NCBI GenBank assembly: GCA_030148425.1
Contig: JASBTM010000005.1
Span: 215,671 to 279,670 of the forward strand
Reading direction: 5' to 3'
DNA: 64,000 nucleotides
Origin: Hyphomicrobium sp.
Lineage (GTDB): Bacteria > Pseudomonadota > Alphaproteobacteria > Rhizobiales > Hyphomicrobiaceae
Shown here: positions 55,801-64,000 of the stretch, one piece after another
Position numbering within the stretch: position 1 is the stretch's first letter
Layout: the number at the start of each line of letters is the position of its first letter
The notes under the pieces: generated by a model
What the model saw: only the letters and a program-made list of their open reading frames with translations
Databases searched by the model: none
What the model was told of the DNA's origin: nothing
Program-made: the position numbers and the translations under genes

Positions 55801-58800
55801 TTACTCCGCAGCCTCCTCCGCGGGGCGACGGCGGCGGCGGGCGGCGGGGCCCGACGAGCCATCCGGCGAAGGCAGGTTCGACGTCTTCGCCTTTTCCTTG
55901 GCGATGAGGTCGTCGCGCTGCGTCGCGACCTTGCGGAGCTGACGCAGCATGCCACCGGTGCCGGCCGGGATGAGACGGCCGACGATGACGTTTTCCTTGA
56001 GACCTTCGAGCGTGTCGGACTTGCCGTTGACGGCGGCATCCGTAAGCACGCGCGTCGTCTCCTGGAAGGACGCGGCCGAGATGAACGAACGCGTCTGGAG
56101 CGAAGCCTTGGTAATGCCGAGCAGAACAGGGTTCGCAGAAGCCGCACGCTTGCCGGCCTTTTGAGCCAGGGCGTTCACTTCCTCGAACTCGATCCGGTCG
56201 AGCTGCTCGCCCTTGATCAACTCGGTCTCGCCCGCATCGGTCACTTCAACCTTCTGCAGCATCTGGCGAACAATCACCTCGATGTGCTTGTCGTTGATGG
56301 TCACGCCCTGCAGACGATAGACGTCCTGGATCTCGTTGATCAGGTAGTTTGCGAGTTCCTCGACGCCCTTGATCGCCAGAATGTCGTGCGGCGCGGGATT
56401 GCCGTCGTACACGAAATCACCGCGTTCGACGCGATCGCCGTGCTGGACAGCGAGGCTCTTGCCACGCGGGATCAAGTATTCGACCGGTTCTGCAGTTTCG
56501 TCTTCCGGTTTGATCGTGATGCGCTGCTTGTTCTTGTAGTCCTTGCCGAACTCAACCGTGCCCGAGACTTCCGCGAGGATCGCGTGATCCTTCGGACGGC
56601 GGGCTTCGAAGAGTTCCGCAACGCGCGGAAGACCGCCAGTGATGTCACCGGATTTCGCCGCCGCGGTCGGAATACGTGCGAGCACGTCGCCGGCTTTAAC
56701 TTCCGTACCGCGATCGACCGACAAGACGGCCTCAACCGACAGAAGGTAGCGAGCGTCACCGCCGCGCGCGACCTTGATCGGCTTGCCTTTCGAGTCCTTG
56801 ATCACGATAGCGGGCTTCAGCTCAGAACCCTTGGGCGACGTGCGCCAGTCGATGATTACCCGGTTCGACGTGCCCTTCATTTCGTCGGTCTGCTCACGAA
56901 CAGACGACCCCTCGATCAAGTCTTCGAAATCGACAGTGCCGTCGGCTTCGGACAGGATCGGACGGGTGTAGGGATCCCACTGCGCGATCTTGGTGCCGCG
57001 CTTAACGGTATCGCCCTCGTCAACGAAGATACGCGAACCATAGCTGATCTTATGGGTCGCGAGCTCCTTGCCAGACTGGTCGACGATGATGACCGACATG
57101 ATCCGGCTCGTCGCCACGTTCTGACCCTTCGAGTCCTTGGCGATCGCGCGGTTCCGGAGCTTCACGGTGCCGTTGAAGTTCGACTCGATGAATGACGAGT
57201 CGACCAAGTTTGCCGTGCCGCCGATGTGGAACGTACGCATCGTAAGCTGCGTGCCCGGCTCACCGATGGACTGCGCGGCGATGACGCCGACAGCCTCACC
57301 GATGTTGACCGGCGTACCGCGAGCGAGGTCGCGGCCGTAGCACTTAGCGCAGACGCCGTTGACCGTTTCGCACGTCAACACCGAACGGATGCGGACTTCC
57401 TGGATCTCGGCTTTGCCGATGGCCTCCGAATGACGCTCTTCGATGAGTTCGCCGTTGGCGACGATAACCTCACCCGTCGTCGGATGCTTGATGTCTTCGG
57501 CAGCCGTACGGCCGAGCGAGCGGGCAGCAAGCGAGACGATGACCTGACCGGCGTCGACGACCGCCTGCACGTTGATGCCGGCGTCGGTTCCGCAATCGAC
57601 TTCGGAGATGATGGCATCCTGCGCGACGTCAACGAGACGGCGCGTGAGATAACCCGAGTTCGCCGTCTTCAAAGCGGTATCCGCCAGACCCTTACGGGCG
57701 CCGTGGGTCGAGTTGAAGTACTCGAGAACGGACAGGCCTTCCTTGAAGTTCGAGATGATCGGCGTCTCGATGATTTCGCCAGAAGGCTTCGTCATGAGGC
57801 CGCGCATACCGGCGAGCTGCTTCATCTGCGCCGGCGAACCGCGCGCACCCGAGTGGCTCATCATGTAGACCGAGTTGATCGGACGATCGCGGCCCGTCAC
57901 CGAGTCCTTCTGGACCGCCGAGATGCGATCCATCATTTCCTTGGCGATCTGATCGGTGCAGCGCGACCAGGCGTCGACGACCTTGTTGTACTTCTCGAGC
58001 TGCGTGATCAGGCCGTCCTGATACTGCTGCTCGAAGTCGCGGACCTCGACGTTGGTCTTCTCGACGATCTTTTCCTTCGTCTCAGGGATGAGCATGTCGT
58101 CCTTACCGAACGAGATGCCAGCCTTGAAGGCGTGGTGGAAGCCGAGCGCCATGATGCGGTCGCAGAAGATCACCGTCTCCTTCTGACCGCAGTTACGGTA
58201 GACGAGATCGATCAGGCCGGAGATGTTCTTCTTCGTCAGCAGCTGGTTCGCCATCGAGAACTTCATGCCCGGCATCTTCGGCAGATGCTGTGCAAGAAGA
58301 AGACGGCCCGGAGTCGTCTCGTGGATTTCCGATACCTGCTCGCCTTCGGCGTTGGTCGCGAGGTAGCGACCCTTGACCTTGGCGTGCAGCGACACGGACT
58401 TCGATTCAAGGGCGTGCAGCACCTCGTTGACCGAACCCAGCATCATGCCTTCGCCGGGCTCGCCGTCACGCATCATCGTCAGGTAGTAGAGGCCCAACAC
58501 GATGTCCTGCGACGGCACGATGATCGGCTGACCGCTGGCGGGATGCAGGATGTTGTTCGTCGACATCATCAGGACGCGCGCTTCGAGCTGCGCTTCGAGC
58601 GACAGCGGAACGTGCACGGCCATCTGGTCGCCGTCGAAGTCAGCGTTGAAGGCAGCGCAAACCAGCGGGTGAAGCTGGATCGCCTTACCCTCGATGAGTT
58701 GCGGCTCGAACGCTTGGATGCCGAGGCGGTGAAGCGTCGGCGCGCGGTTCAGCATCACGGGATGCTCGCGAATGACCTCGTCGAGGACGTCCCAAACTTC

Positions 58801-60021
58801 GGGCTTTTCCTTTTCGACGAGCTTTTTCGCCTGCTTCACGGTCGCGGCTTGGCCGAGCGTCTGGAGACGCGCGTAGATGAACGGCTTGAACAGCTCGAGC
58901 GCCATCTTCTTCGGCAGGCCGCACTGATGCAGCTTCAATTCCGGGCCGACCACGATGACCGAACGGCCCGAGTAGTCGACGCGCTTGCCGAGCAAGTTCT
59001 GGCGGAAGCGGCCCTGCTTGCCTTTCAGCATGTCGGCGAGCGACTTCAGCGGACGCTTGTTGGCGCCGGTGATGACGCGGCCGCGGCGGCCGTTGTCGAA
59101 CAGAGCGTCGACGGCTTCCTGCAACATGCGCTTTTCGTTGCGGATGATGATGTCCGGCGCGCGCAGCTCCATCAGCCGCTTCAGGCGGTTGTTACGGTTG
59201 ATGACGCGGCGATAGAGATCATTGAGATCCGACGTGGCGAAGCGGCCGCCGTCGAGCGGAACGAGCGGACGAAGCTCCGGCGGGATGACCGGAACCTGCG
59301 TCAGGATCATCCACTCCGGGCGATTGCCGGATTCCATGAAGGCTTCGATGACCTTCAGGCGCTTGCCGAGCTTCTTTGGCTTAAGCTCCGTCGTTGCTTC
59401 GGCGATCTCCTGGCGGAGGTCGGCGGCGATCTTCGGCAGGTCCATCCCGGACAGAAGCTCGCGGATCGCCTCGGCGCCGATGCCGGCGGTGAAGGTGTCT
59501 GCGCCGTACTCGTCGATCGCCTGGTTGTACTGCTCTTCCGTGAGCAGCTGCCGTTCGGCGAACGGCGTCGTGCCCGGCTCGATGACGATGTAGTTCTCGA
59601 AGTAGAGAACGCGCTCAAGATCTTTCAGCGCCATGTCCATCAAGAGGCCGATGCGCGACGGCAGCGACTTCAGGAACCAGATGTGCGCAACCGGAGCCGC
59701 AAGCTCGATGTGGCCCATGCGCTCGCGGCGAACCTTTGCGAGCGTGACTTCTACGCCGCACTTCTCGCAGATCAGGCCCTTGTACTTCATGCGCTTGTAC
59801 TTGCCGCACAGGCATTCGTAGTCCTTGATCGGCCCGAAAATGCGCGCGCAGAAGAGACCGTCACGCTCCGGCTTGAACGTGCGGTAGTTGATCGTCTCGG
59901 GCTTTTTGATCTCGCCGTAGGACCAGGACAGGATGTCCTCGGGCGAGGCGATCGAGATCCGGATCTGATCGAAAACCGGAGCGGGAGCCTGCGATTTAAA
60001 GATGTTGGTGATTTCGTTCAT
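55801..60021 (-). CDS. rpoC: RNA polymerase beta' subunit
   Basis: A 1406-residue catalytic subunit. The N-terminal zinc site has C70, C72, C85 and C88 ([19 protein letters not shown]). The active-site Mg loop NADFDGD is at about 457-463. The second zinc cluster region has [22 protein letters not shown]. The bridge helix and trigger loop region ([28 protein letters not shown]) is intact. The last 25 residues are a low-complexity, Arg/Pro/Glu-rich tail. The ATG at 60021 gives the family N-terminus. It follows rpoB by 110 bases containing a 12-bp palindrome and ends in a strong terminator. Confidence 0.98.
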   Translation of the reverse strand: MNEITNIFKSQAPAPVFDQIRISIASPEDILSWSYGEIKKPETINYRTFKPERDGLFCARIFGPIKDYECLCGKYKRMKYKGLICEKCGVEVTLAKVRRERMGHIELAAPVAHIWFLKSLPSRIGLLMDMALKDLERVLYFENYIVIEPGTTPFAERQLLTEEQYNQAIDEYGADTFTAGIGAEAIRELLSGMDLPKIAADLRQEIAEATTELKPKKLGKRLKVIEAFMESGNRPEWMILTQVPVIPPELRPLVPLDGGRFATSDLNDLYRRVINRNNRLKRLMELRAPDIIIRNEKRMLQEAVDALFDNGRRGRVITGANKRPLKSLADMLKGKQGRFRQNLLGKRVDYSGRSVIVVGPELKLHQCGLPKKMALELFKPFIYARLQTLGQAATVKQAKKLVEKEKPEVWDVLDEVIREHPVMLNRAPTLHRLGIQAFEPQLIEGKAIQLHPLVCAAFNADFDGDQMAVHVPLSLEAQLEARVLMMSTNNILHPASGQPIIVPSQDIVLGLYYLTMMRDGEPGEGMMLGSVNEVLHALESKSVSLHAKVKGRYLATNAEGEQVSEIHETTPGRLLLAQHLPKMPGMKFSMANQLLTKKNISGLIDLVYRNCGQKETVIFCDRIMALGFHHAFKAGISFGKDDMLIPETKEKIVEKTNVEVRDFEQQYQDGLITQLEKYNKVVDAWSRCTDQIAKEMMDRISAVQKDSVTGRDRPINSVYMMSHSGARGSPAQMKQLAGMRGLMTKPSGEIIETPIISNFKEGLSVLEYFNSTHGARKGLADTALKTANSGYLTRRLVDVAQDAIISEVDCGTDAGINVQAVVDAGQVIVSLAARSLGRTAAEDIKHPTTGEVIVANGELIEERHSEAIGKAEIQEVRIRSVLTCETVNGVCAKCYGRDLARGTPVNIGEAVGVIAAQSIGEPGTQLTMRTFHIGGTANLVDSSFIESNFNGTVKLRNRAIAKDSKGQNVATSRIMSVIIVDQSGKELATHKISYGSRIFVDEGDTVKRGTKIAQWDPYTRPILSEADGTVDFEDLIEGSSVREQTDEMKGTSNRVIIDWRTSPKGSELKPAIVIKDSKGKPIKVARGGDARYLLSVEAVLSVDRGTEVKAGDVLARIPTAAAKSGDITGGLPRVAELFEARRPKDHAILAEVSGTVEFGKDYKNKQRITIKPEDETAEPVEYLIPRGKSLAVQHGDRVERGDFVYDGNPAPHDILAIKGVEELANYLINEIQDVYRLQGVTINDKHIEVIVRQMLQKVEVTDAGETELIKGEQLDRIEFEEVNALAQKAGKRAASANPVLLGITKASLQTRSFISAASFQETTRVLTDAAVNGKSDTLEGLKENVIVGRLIPAGTGGMLRQLRKVATQRDDLIAKEKAKTSNLPSPDGSSGPAARRRRRPAEEAAE

Positions 60022-60085
60022 CGGCTGTCTCCTCGGGGGCGCGGCTGGGGAGGCCGTGCCCGTGGAATCTAGTGGTCGTGTGATG

Positions 60086-60118
60086 CGGCCTCCGCCCTTT
60101 CGCGAGGGGCGGAGGCCG
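60086..60118. repeat. intercistronic palindrome, rpoB to rpoC
   Basis: CGGCCTCCGCCC-n9-GGGCGGAGGCCG, a perfect 12-bp stem, in the 110-base gap. No T-run on the minus strand, so it should not terminate; it may be an RNA-processing or stabilising hairpin. Confidence 0.65.
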
Positions 60119-60131
60119 TCTTCGGTGTTTG

Positions 60132-63100
60132 TTATTCAGCGGCGGGCGGAAGCTGCGCCTGTGGCGGGGCTTCCGGTGTCTCCGGCTGATCGTTCTCGGC
60201 CTCGATCTGAGGAACCTCGCTGTTGACGAGTTCGACGTTGAGACCCAGCGCACGCATTTCCTTGACAAGCACGTTGAAGCTTTCCGGAACGCCCGCCTCG
60301 AAGGCGTCGTCGCCACGGACGATCGCCTCGTAGACCTTGGTGCGGCCGGCGACGTCGTCCGACTTCACTGTCAGCATTTCCTGCAACGTGTAGGCGGCGC
60401 CGTAAGCTTCCAGAGCCCAGACCTCCATTTCGCCGAAACGCTGGCCGCCGAACTGCGCCTTACCGCCCAGCGGCTGCTGGGTGACGAGCGAGTACGGGCC
60501 GATCGAACGAGCATGGATCTTGTCGTCGACAAGATGGTGCAGCTTCAGAACGTACTTGTAGCCGACGGTGACCTTGCGATCGAAGGGTTCGCCGGTGCGG
60601 CCGTCGAACAGCGTGACCTGACCCGAGGTATCGAAGCCAGCGAGCTGAAGCATCTCGACGATGTCCTTCTCGCGTGCGCCATCGAACACCGGCGTTGCGA
60701 TCGGAACGCCCGTCCGCAGATTTTCAGCGACGCCAACAAGGTCTTCGTCCTTGAGCGACGACTTGATGACGTCCTGACCATAAACGCGGGTCATCTGATC
60801 GCGGAGAGCCTGCGCCTGGCCGCTCTCGTGGAACTGATGCAACGCGTCGTCGATCATGCGGCCGAGACCGCGGCACGCCCAGCCAAGATGCGTTTCGAGG
60901 ATCTGTCCGACGTTCATGCGGCTCGGCACGCCGAGCGGGTTCAGAACGACGTCGACCGGCGTGCCGTCCTCGAGGAACGGCATGTCTTCCGACGGGACGA
61001 TCATCGACACGACACCCTTGTTGCCGTGACGGCCAGCCATCTTGTCGCCCGGCTGGATCTTGCGCTTCACCGCGACGAAGACTTTGACCATCTTCATCAC
61101 GCCCGGCGGCAGCTCGTCGCCGCGCTGCAGCTTGTCGACCTTGTCGGCAAAGCGGAGACCCAAGCCCTTCTTGGCGTCTTCGTACTGCTTCTGGATCGCT
61201 TCGACCTCGGCCTGCGCCTTCTCGTTGGCGAGACCGATTTCCCACCACTGGCTGCGCGGGATGTCATCGAGGATCGCGGTGTCGATCGTCGTGCCCTTGC
61301 GGGCATTCTTCGGACCCTTAGCGACTTCCTTGCCCATCAGCGCGTCTTTCAGACGTGCGTAGACGTTTCGGTCGAGGATCTGGAGTTCGTCGTCGCGGTC
61401 CTTCGCGAGACGCTCGATCTCTTCGCGCTCGATCGCCATCGCACGCTCGTCTTTTTCGACGCCGTGACGATTGAAGACGCGGACTTCGACGATCGTTCCG
61501 GCGACGCCCGGCGGCAGACGCAGAGATGTATCGCGAACGTCCGACGCTTTCTCACCGAAGATGGCGCGCAGAAGCTTTTCTTCCGGCGTCATCGGGCTTT
61601 CGCCCTTCGGCGTGATCTTGCCGACCAGAATGTCGCCAGGGTGAACTTCGGCGCCGATGTAGACGATGCCGGCTTCGTCGAGGTTCTTCAGCGCTTCTTC
61701 CGAAACGTTCGGAATATCGCGCGTGATTTCCTCAGGTCCGAGCTTCGTATCGCGAGCCATCACCTCGAATTCCTCGATGTGGATCGAGGTGAACACGTCT
61801 TCCGAGACGACGCGCTCGTTCATCAGGATCGAGTCTTCGAAGTTGTAGCCCATCCACGGCATGAACGCGACGAGCACGTTCTTGCCGAGCGCAAGTTCGC
61901 CAAGCTCGGTCGAAGGACCGTCGGCGATGATTTCACCCGCCTTCACGTGATCGCCGACGTTGATCAGCGGACGCTGGTTGATGCAGGTGTTCTGGTTCGA
62001 ACGCTGGAACTTGCGCAGACGATAGATGTCGACGCCCGGCTTCGAAGGATCCTGCTCTTCCGTTGCGCGGATAACGATACGGGTCGCGTCGACCTGGTCG
62101 ACGATGCCCGTACGCCGCGCCGCGATGGCAGCACCGGAATCCTGTGCCACGCGCTCTTCCATGCCGGTGCCGACCAACGGCGCTTCCGCCTTGATCAGGG
62201 GCACGGCCTGACGCTGCATGTTCGAGCCCATGAGCGCGCGGTTGGCGTCGTCGTTCTCGAGGAACGGAATCAACGCGGCCGCGACCGACACGAGCTGCTT
62301 CGGCGACACGTCGATGTAGTCGACCTTGTCCGTCGGAACGAGCATCACGTCGCCCTGGTAGCGAACGGTGACGAGATCTTCCGTCATCTTGCCCTTGGCG
62401 TCGATGACAGCATTCGCCTGCGCAACGTGGTGGCGCATTTCCTCCATGGCGGAAAGATATGCGACATCGTCAGTGACGCGACCGTTGATCACCTTGCGAT
62501 ACGGGCTCTCGATGAAGCCGTACTTGTTCACGCGGGCGAACGTCGCCAGCGAGTTGATGAGGCCGATGTTCGGGCCTTCCGGCGTCTCAATCGGGCAGAT
62601 ACGGCCATAGTGCGTCGGATGAACGTCGCGGACTTCGAAGCCCGCGCGCTCACGCGTCAAGCCGCCCGGTCCAAGTGCCGAGAGACGGCGCTTGTGGGTG
62701 ATTTCCGAGAGCGGATTCGTTTGGTCCATGAACTGCGAGAGCTGCGAGGAACCGAAGAACTCACGCACCGCTGCCGCTGCCGGCTTGGCGTTGATGAGAT
62801 CCTGCGGCATCACAGTGTCGATATCGACCGACGACATGCGCTCTTTGATGGCGCGCTCCATGCGGAGCAGGCCGACGCGGTACTGGTTTTCCATCAGCTC
62901 GCCGACGGAGCGGACGCGACGGTTGCCCAAGTGGTCGATGTCGTCGATCTCGCCCTTGCCGTCGCGCAGATCGACAAGCGTCTTCACGACCGCGAGGATA
63001 TCTTCGCGGCGGAGAACGCGCATCGTGTCGGGCGCATCGAGTTCGAGACGCATGTTCATCTTCACGCGACCGACGGCCGAGAGATCGAAACGCTCGGAAT

Positions 63101-64000
63101 CGAAGAACAGGCCGTGGAACAGATTGGTCGCCGCTTCGATGGTCGGCGGCTCACCCGGGCGCATAACCCGGTAGATGTCCATCAGCGCTTCCTGCTGATT
63201 GGCGTTCTTGTCGATGTTCAGCGTGTTGCGGATGAAGGCGCCGACGTTGACGTAGTCGATGTCGAGGATGTGGAAATCCTTGACCTTCTGCTCTTTGAGC
63301 TCGGCCAGGAGGTTTTCGTCCAGCTCGTCACCGGCTTCCGCGAAGATCTTGCCGGTCTCCATATCGACGATGTCTTCGGCGATGAAGCGGCCCGCGAGAT
63401 CTTCGGCGGAGATCAGGATTTCCTTGACGCCGCTCTCGGCGATCTCGCGCGAGCGACGGGCGGTGATCTTTTCCGTGGCGCGCGCAATCACTTCGCCGGT
63501 CTTTGCATCGGCGATGTCGGATTGCGGAGTAACGCCGCGGAACTTCTCGGCAATGAACGGCATTTTCCAGCCGCGCTTCGATTCCTTGATCGGAATGTGC
63601 TTATAGAAGTGCGACAGGATTTCCTCGTCATCGAGGCCCAGCGCATACAGCATCGTCGTCACCGGCAGCTTGCGGCGACGGTCGATACGGACATAGACGT
63701 TGTCCTTGGCGTCGAATTCGAAATCGAGCCACGAACCGCGATACGGAATGATGCGAGCCGCGAACAACAGCTTGCCCGAAGAATGGGTCTTGCCGCGATC
63801 GTGGTCGAAGAAGACGCCCGGCGAACGGTGCATCTGCGAGACGATAACGCGCTCGGTGCCGTTGATGATGAAGGTGCCGTTCAGCGTCATGAGCGGCATG
63901 TCGCCCATGTAGACGTCCTGCTCCTTGACGTCCTTGATCGACTTCGAGCCCGTCTCTTCGTTGATATCGAACACGATGAGGCGCAGCTTCACCTTGAGCG
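60132..64000 (-). CDS. rpoB: RNA polymerase beta subunit (partial, 5' end outside window)
   Basis: About 1289 codons of the beta subunit, open to the window edge, so roughly the first 90 residues are missing. Reading continues through an in-frame GTG near 63992, which is internal ([12 protein letters not shown]), not the start. The rifampicin region [32 protein letters not shown] is wild type. Later conserved parts are the NLIVAFMPW-like [31 protein letters not shown] and [19 protein letters not shown]. The C-terminus ends in a Pro/Gln/Ala-rich tail. It is upstream of rpoC on the same strand. Confidence 0.98.
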   Translation of the reverse strand, partial: LKVKLRLIVFDINEETGSKSIKDVKEQDVYMGDMPLMTLNGTFIINGTERVIVSQMHRSPGVFFDHDRGKTHSSGKLLFAARIIPYRGSWLDFEFDAKDNVYVRIDRRRKLPVTTMLYALGLDDEEILSHFYKHIPIKESKRGWKMPFIAEKFRGVTPQSDIADAKTGEVIARATEKITARRSREIAESGVKEILISAEDLAGRFIAEDIVDMETGKIFAEAGDELDENLLAELKEQKVKDFHILDIDYVNVGAFIRNTLNIDKNANQQEALMDIYRVMRPGEPPTIEAATNLFHGLFFDSERFDLSAVGRVKMNMRLELDAPDTMRVLRREDILAVVKTLVDLRDGKGEIDDIDHLGNRRVRSVGELMENQYRVGLLRMERAIKERMSSVDIDTVMPQDLINAKPAAAAVREFFGSSQLSQFMDQTNPLSEITHKRRLSALGPGGLTRERAGFEVRDVHPTHYGRICPIETPEGPNIGLINSLATFARVNKYGFIESPYRKVINGRVTDDVAYLSAMEEMRHHVAQANAVIDAKGKMTEDLVTVRYQGDVMLVPTDKVDYIDVSPKQLVSVAAALIPFLENDDANRALMGSNMQRQAVPLIKAEAPLVGTGMEERVAQDSGAAIAARRTGIVDQVDATRIVIRATEEQDPSKPGVDIYRLRKFQRSNQNTCINQRPLINVGDHVKAGEIIADGPSTELGELALGKNVLVAFMPWMGYNFEDSILMNERVVSEDVFTSIHIEEFEVMARDTKLGPEEITRDIPNVSEEALKNLDEAGIVYIGAEVHPGDILVGKITPKGESPMTPEEKLLRAIFGEKASDVRDTSLRLPPGVAGTIVEVRVFNRHGVEKDERAMAIEREEIERLAKDRDDELQILDRNVYARLKDALMGKEVAKGPKNARKGTTIDTAILDDIPRSQWWEIGLANEKAQAEVEAIQKQYEDAKKGLGLRFADKVDKLQRGDELPPGVMKMVKVFVAVKRKIQPGDKMAGRHGNKGVVSMIVPSEDMPFLEDGTPVDVVLNPLGVPSRMNVGQILETHLGWACRGLGRMIDDALHQFHESGQAQALRDQMTRVYGQDVIKSSLKDEDLVGVAENLRTGVPIATPVFDGAREKDIVEMLQLAGFDTSGQVTLFDGRTGEPFDRKVTVGYKYVLKLHHLVDDKIHARSIGPYSLVTQQPLGGKAQFGGQRFGEMEVWALEAYGAAYTLQEMLTVKSDDVAGRTKVYEAIVRGDDAFEAGVPESFNVLVKEMRALGLNVELVNSEVPQIEAENDQPETPEAPPQAQLPPAAE

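Noticed and set aside
55344..55907. 187-codon plus-strand open frame between rpsL and rpoC
   Set aside because: It crosses the str promoter, the rpoC terminator and the rpoC 3' end, and has no family resemblance.
57226..60072. 948-codon plus-strand open frame opposite rpoC
   Set aside because: Its length arises from GC-rich codon bias on the rpoC strand. The product is Arg/Asp/Leu/His-rich, with no family match, while rpoC is certain.
63981..64000. Start of rpoB at the GTG near 63992
   Set aside because: The frame continues upstream to the window edge with conserved rpoB sequence, and the N-terminal beta residues are missing; the gene is simply cut.

Overview
The window reads as chromosome of a GC-rich alphaproteobacterium of the order Hyphomicrobiales, most likely Hyphomicrobium or a close relative. 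That placement is an inference from protein character: an ATP12-type F1-ATPase chaperone, the ParC sequence, a patatin/3-hydroxybutyrate dehydrogenase/acetoacetate decarboxylase block, and a str-S10-spc-alpha cluster lying directly downstream of rpoBC. No rRNA, tRNA, CRISPR array, prophage or insertion sequence was found.

Left half (1 to about 35.2 kb): housekeeping and accessory genes in small transcription units on both strands. It opens with the 5' part of parC (minus). Then come a CAP-domain protein, a small membrane-anchored protein, a short-chain dehydrogenase, a CYTH-domain protein and an L,D-transpeptidase with a Tyr/Asp/Arg-rich linker. At 5.7-8.5 kb is a copper-defence pair: a CsoR repressor divergent from a CopA ATPase, with two CsoR-type palindromes between them. 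Next are an MFS transporter, a membrane protein with a possible PDZ-like part and a soluble C-terminal domain, a cytochrome P450, an alpha/beta hydrolase, a second SDR, a methyltransferase, a DUF1328 protein, an orphan ParA-like ATPase, a carboxylase beta subunit (pccB) and a DUF2750-like protein. A decayed flavin monooxygenase fragment sits at 20.6 kb. From 21 to 31 kb lie a CorC/HlyC-type membrane protein, ATP12, a HAD phosphatase, a DUF6790-like membrane protein, an RluC-type pseudouridine synthase, a VIT-family transporter, a ParB-like-fold protein, RarA, a bactofilin fused to a cadherin/CSPG-like repeat, and a Do-type (DegP/DegQ) protease. The block at 31.1-35.2 kb holds an NAD(P)-dependent reductase, acetoacetate decarboxylase, 3-hydroxybutyrate dehydrogenase and a divergent patatin. 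Together these suggest turnover of PHB-derived or ketone-type C4 acids.

Right half (35.7-64 kb): an unbroken minus-strand information-processing cluster. In transcription order it is rpoB (cut by the window edge), rpoC and a strong terminator; then a promoter and long leader, rpsL, rpsG, fusA, tuf; then rpsJ, rplC, rplD, rplW, rplB, rpsS, rplV, rpsC, rplP, rpmC, rpsQ, rplN, rplX, rplE, rpsN, rpsH, rplF, rplR, rpsE, rpmD, rplO, secY, adk, rpsM, rpsK, rpoA, rplQ. It ends in hairpin terminators near 35.7 kb. Gene content is canonical, but several details stand out: an EF-Tu with a divergent switch I segment, an L5 with a long Lys/Ala-rich N-terminal extension, an S3 with a Gly/Arg-rich tail, and a palindrome or palindromic tandem repeat in most of the longer intercistronic gaps.

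Several intergenic spaces of the left half carry copies of dispersed palindromic repeats built on arms such as TGTCATCC and CTGGATCCCGG. No wholly new defence or mobile system was recognised. The strongest leads are the EF-Tu variant, the bactofilin fusion, the intercistronic palindromes of the ribosomal cluster and the nested palindrome at 28.5 kb.
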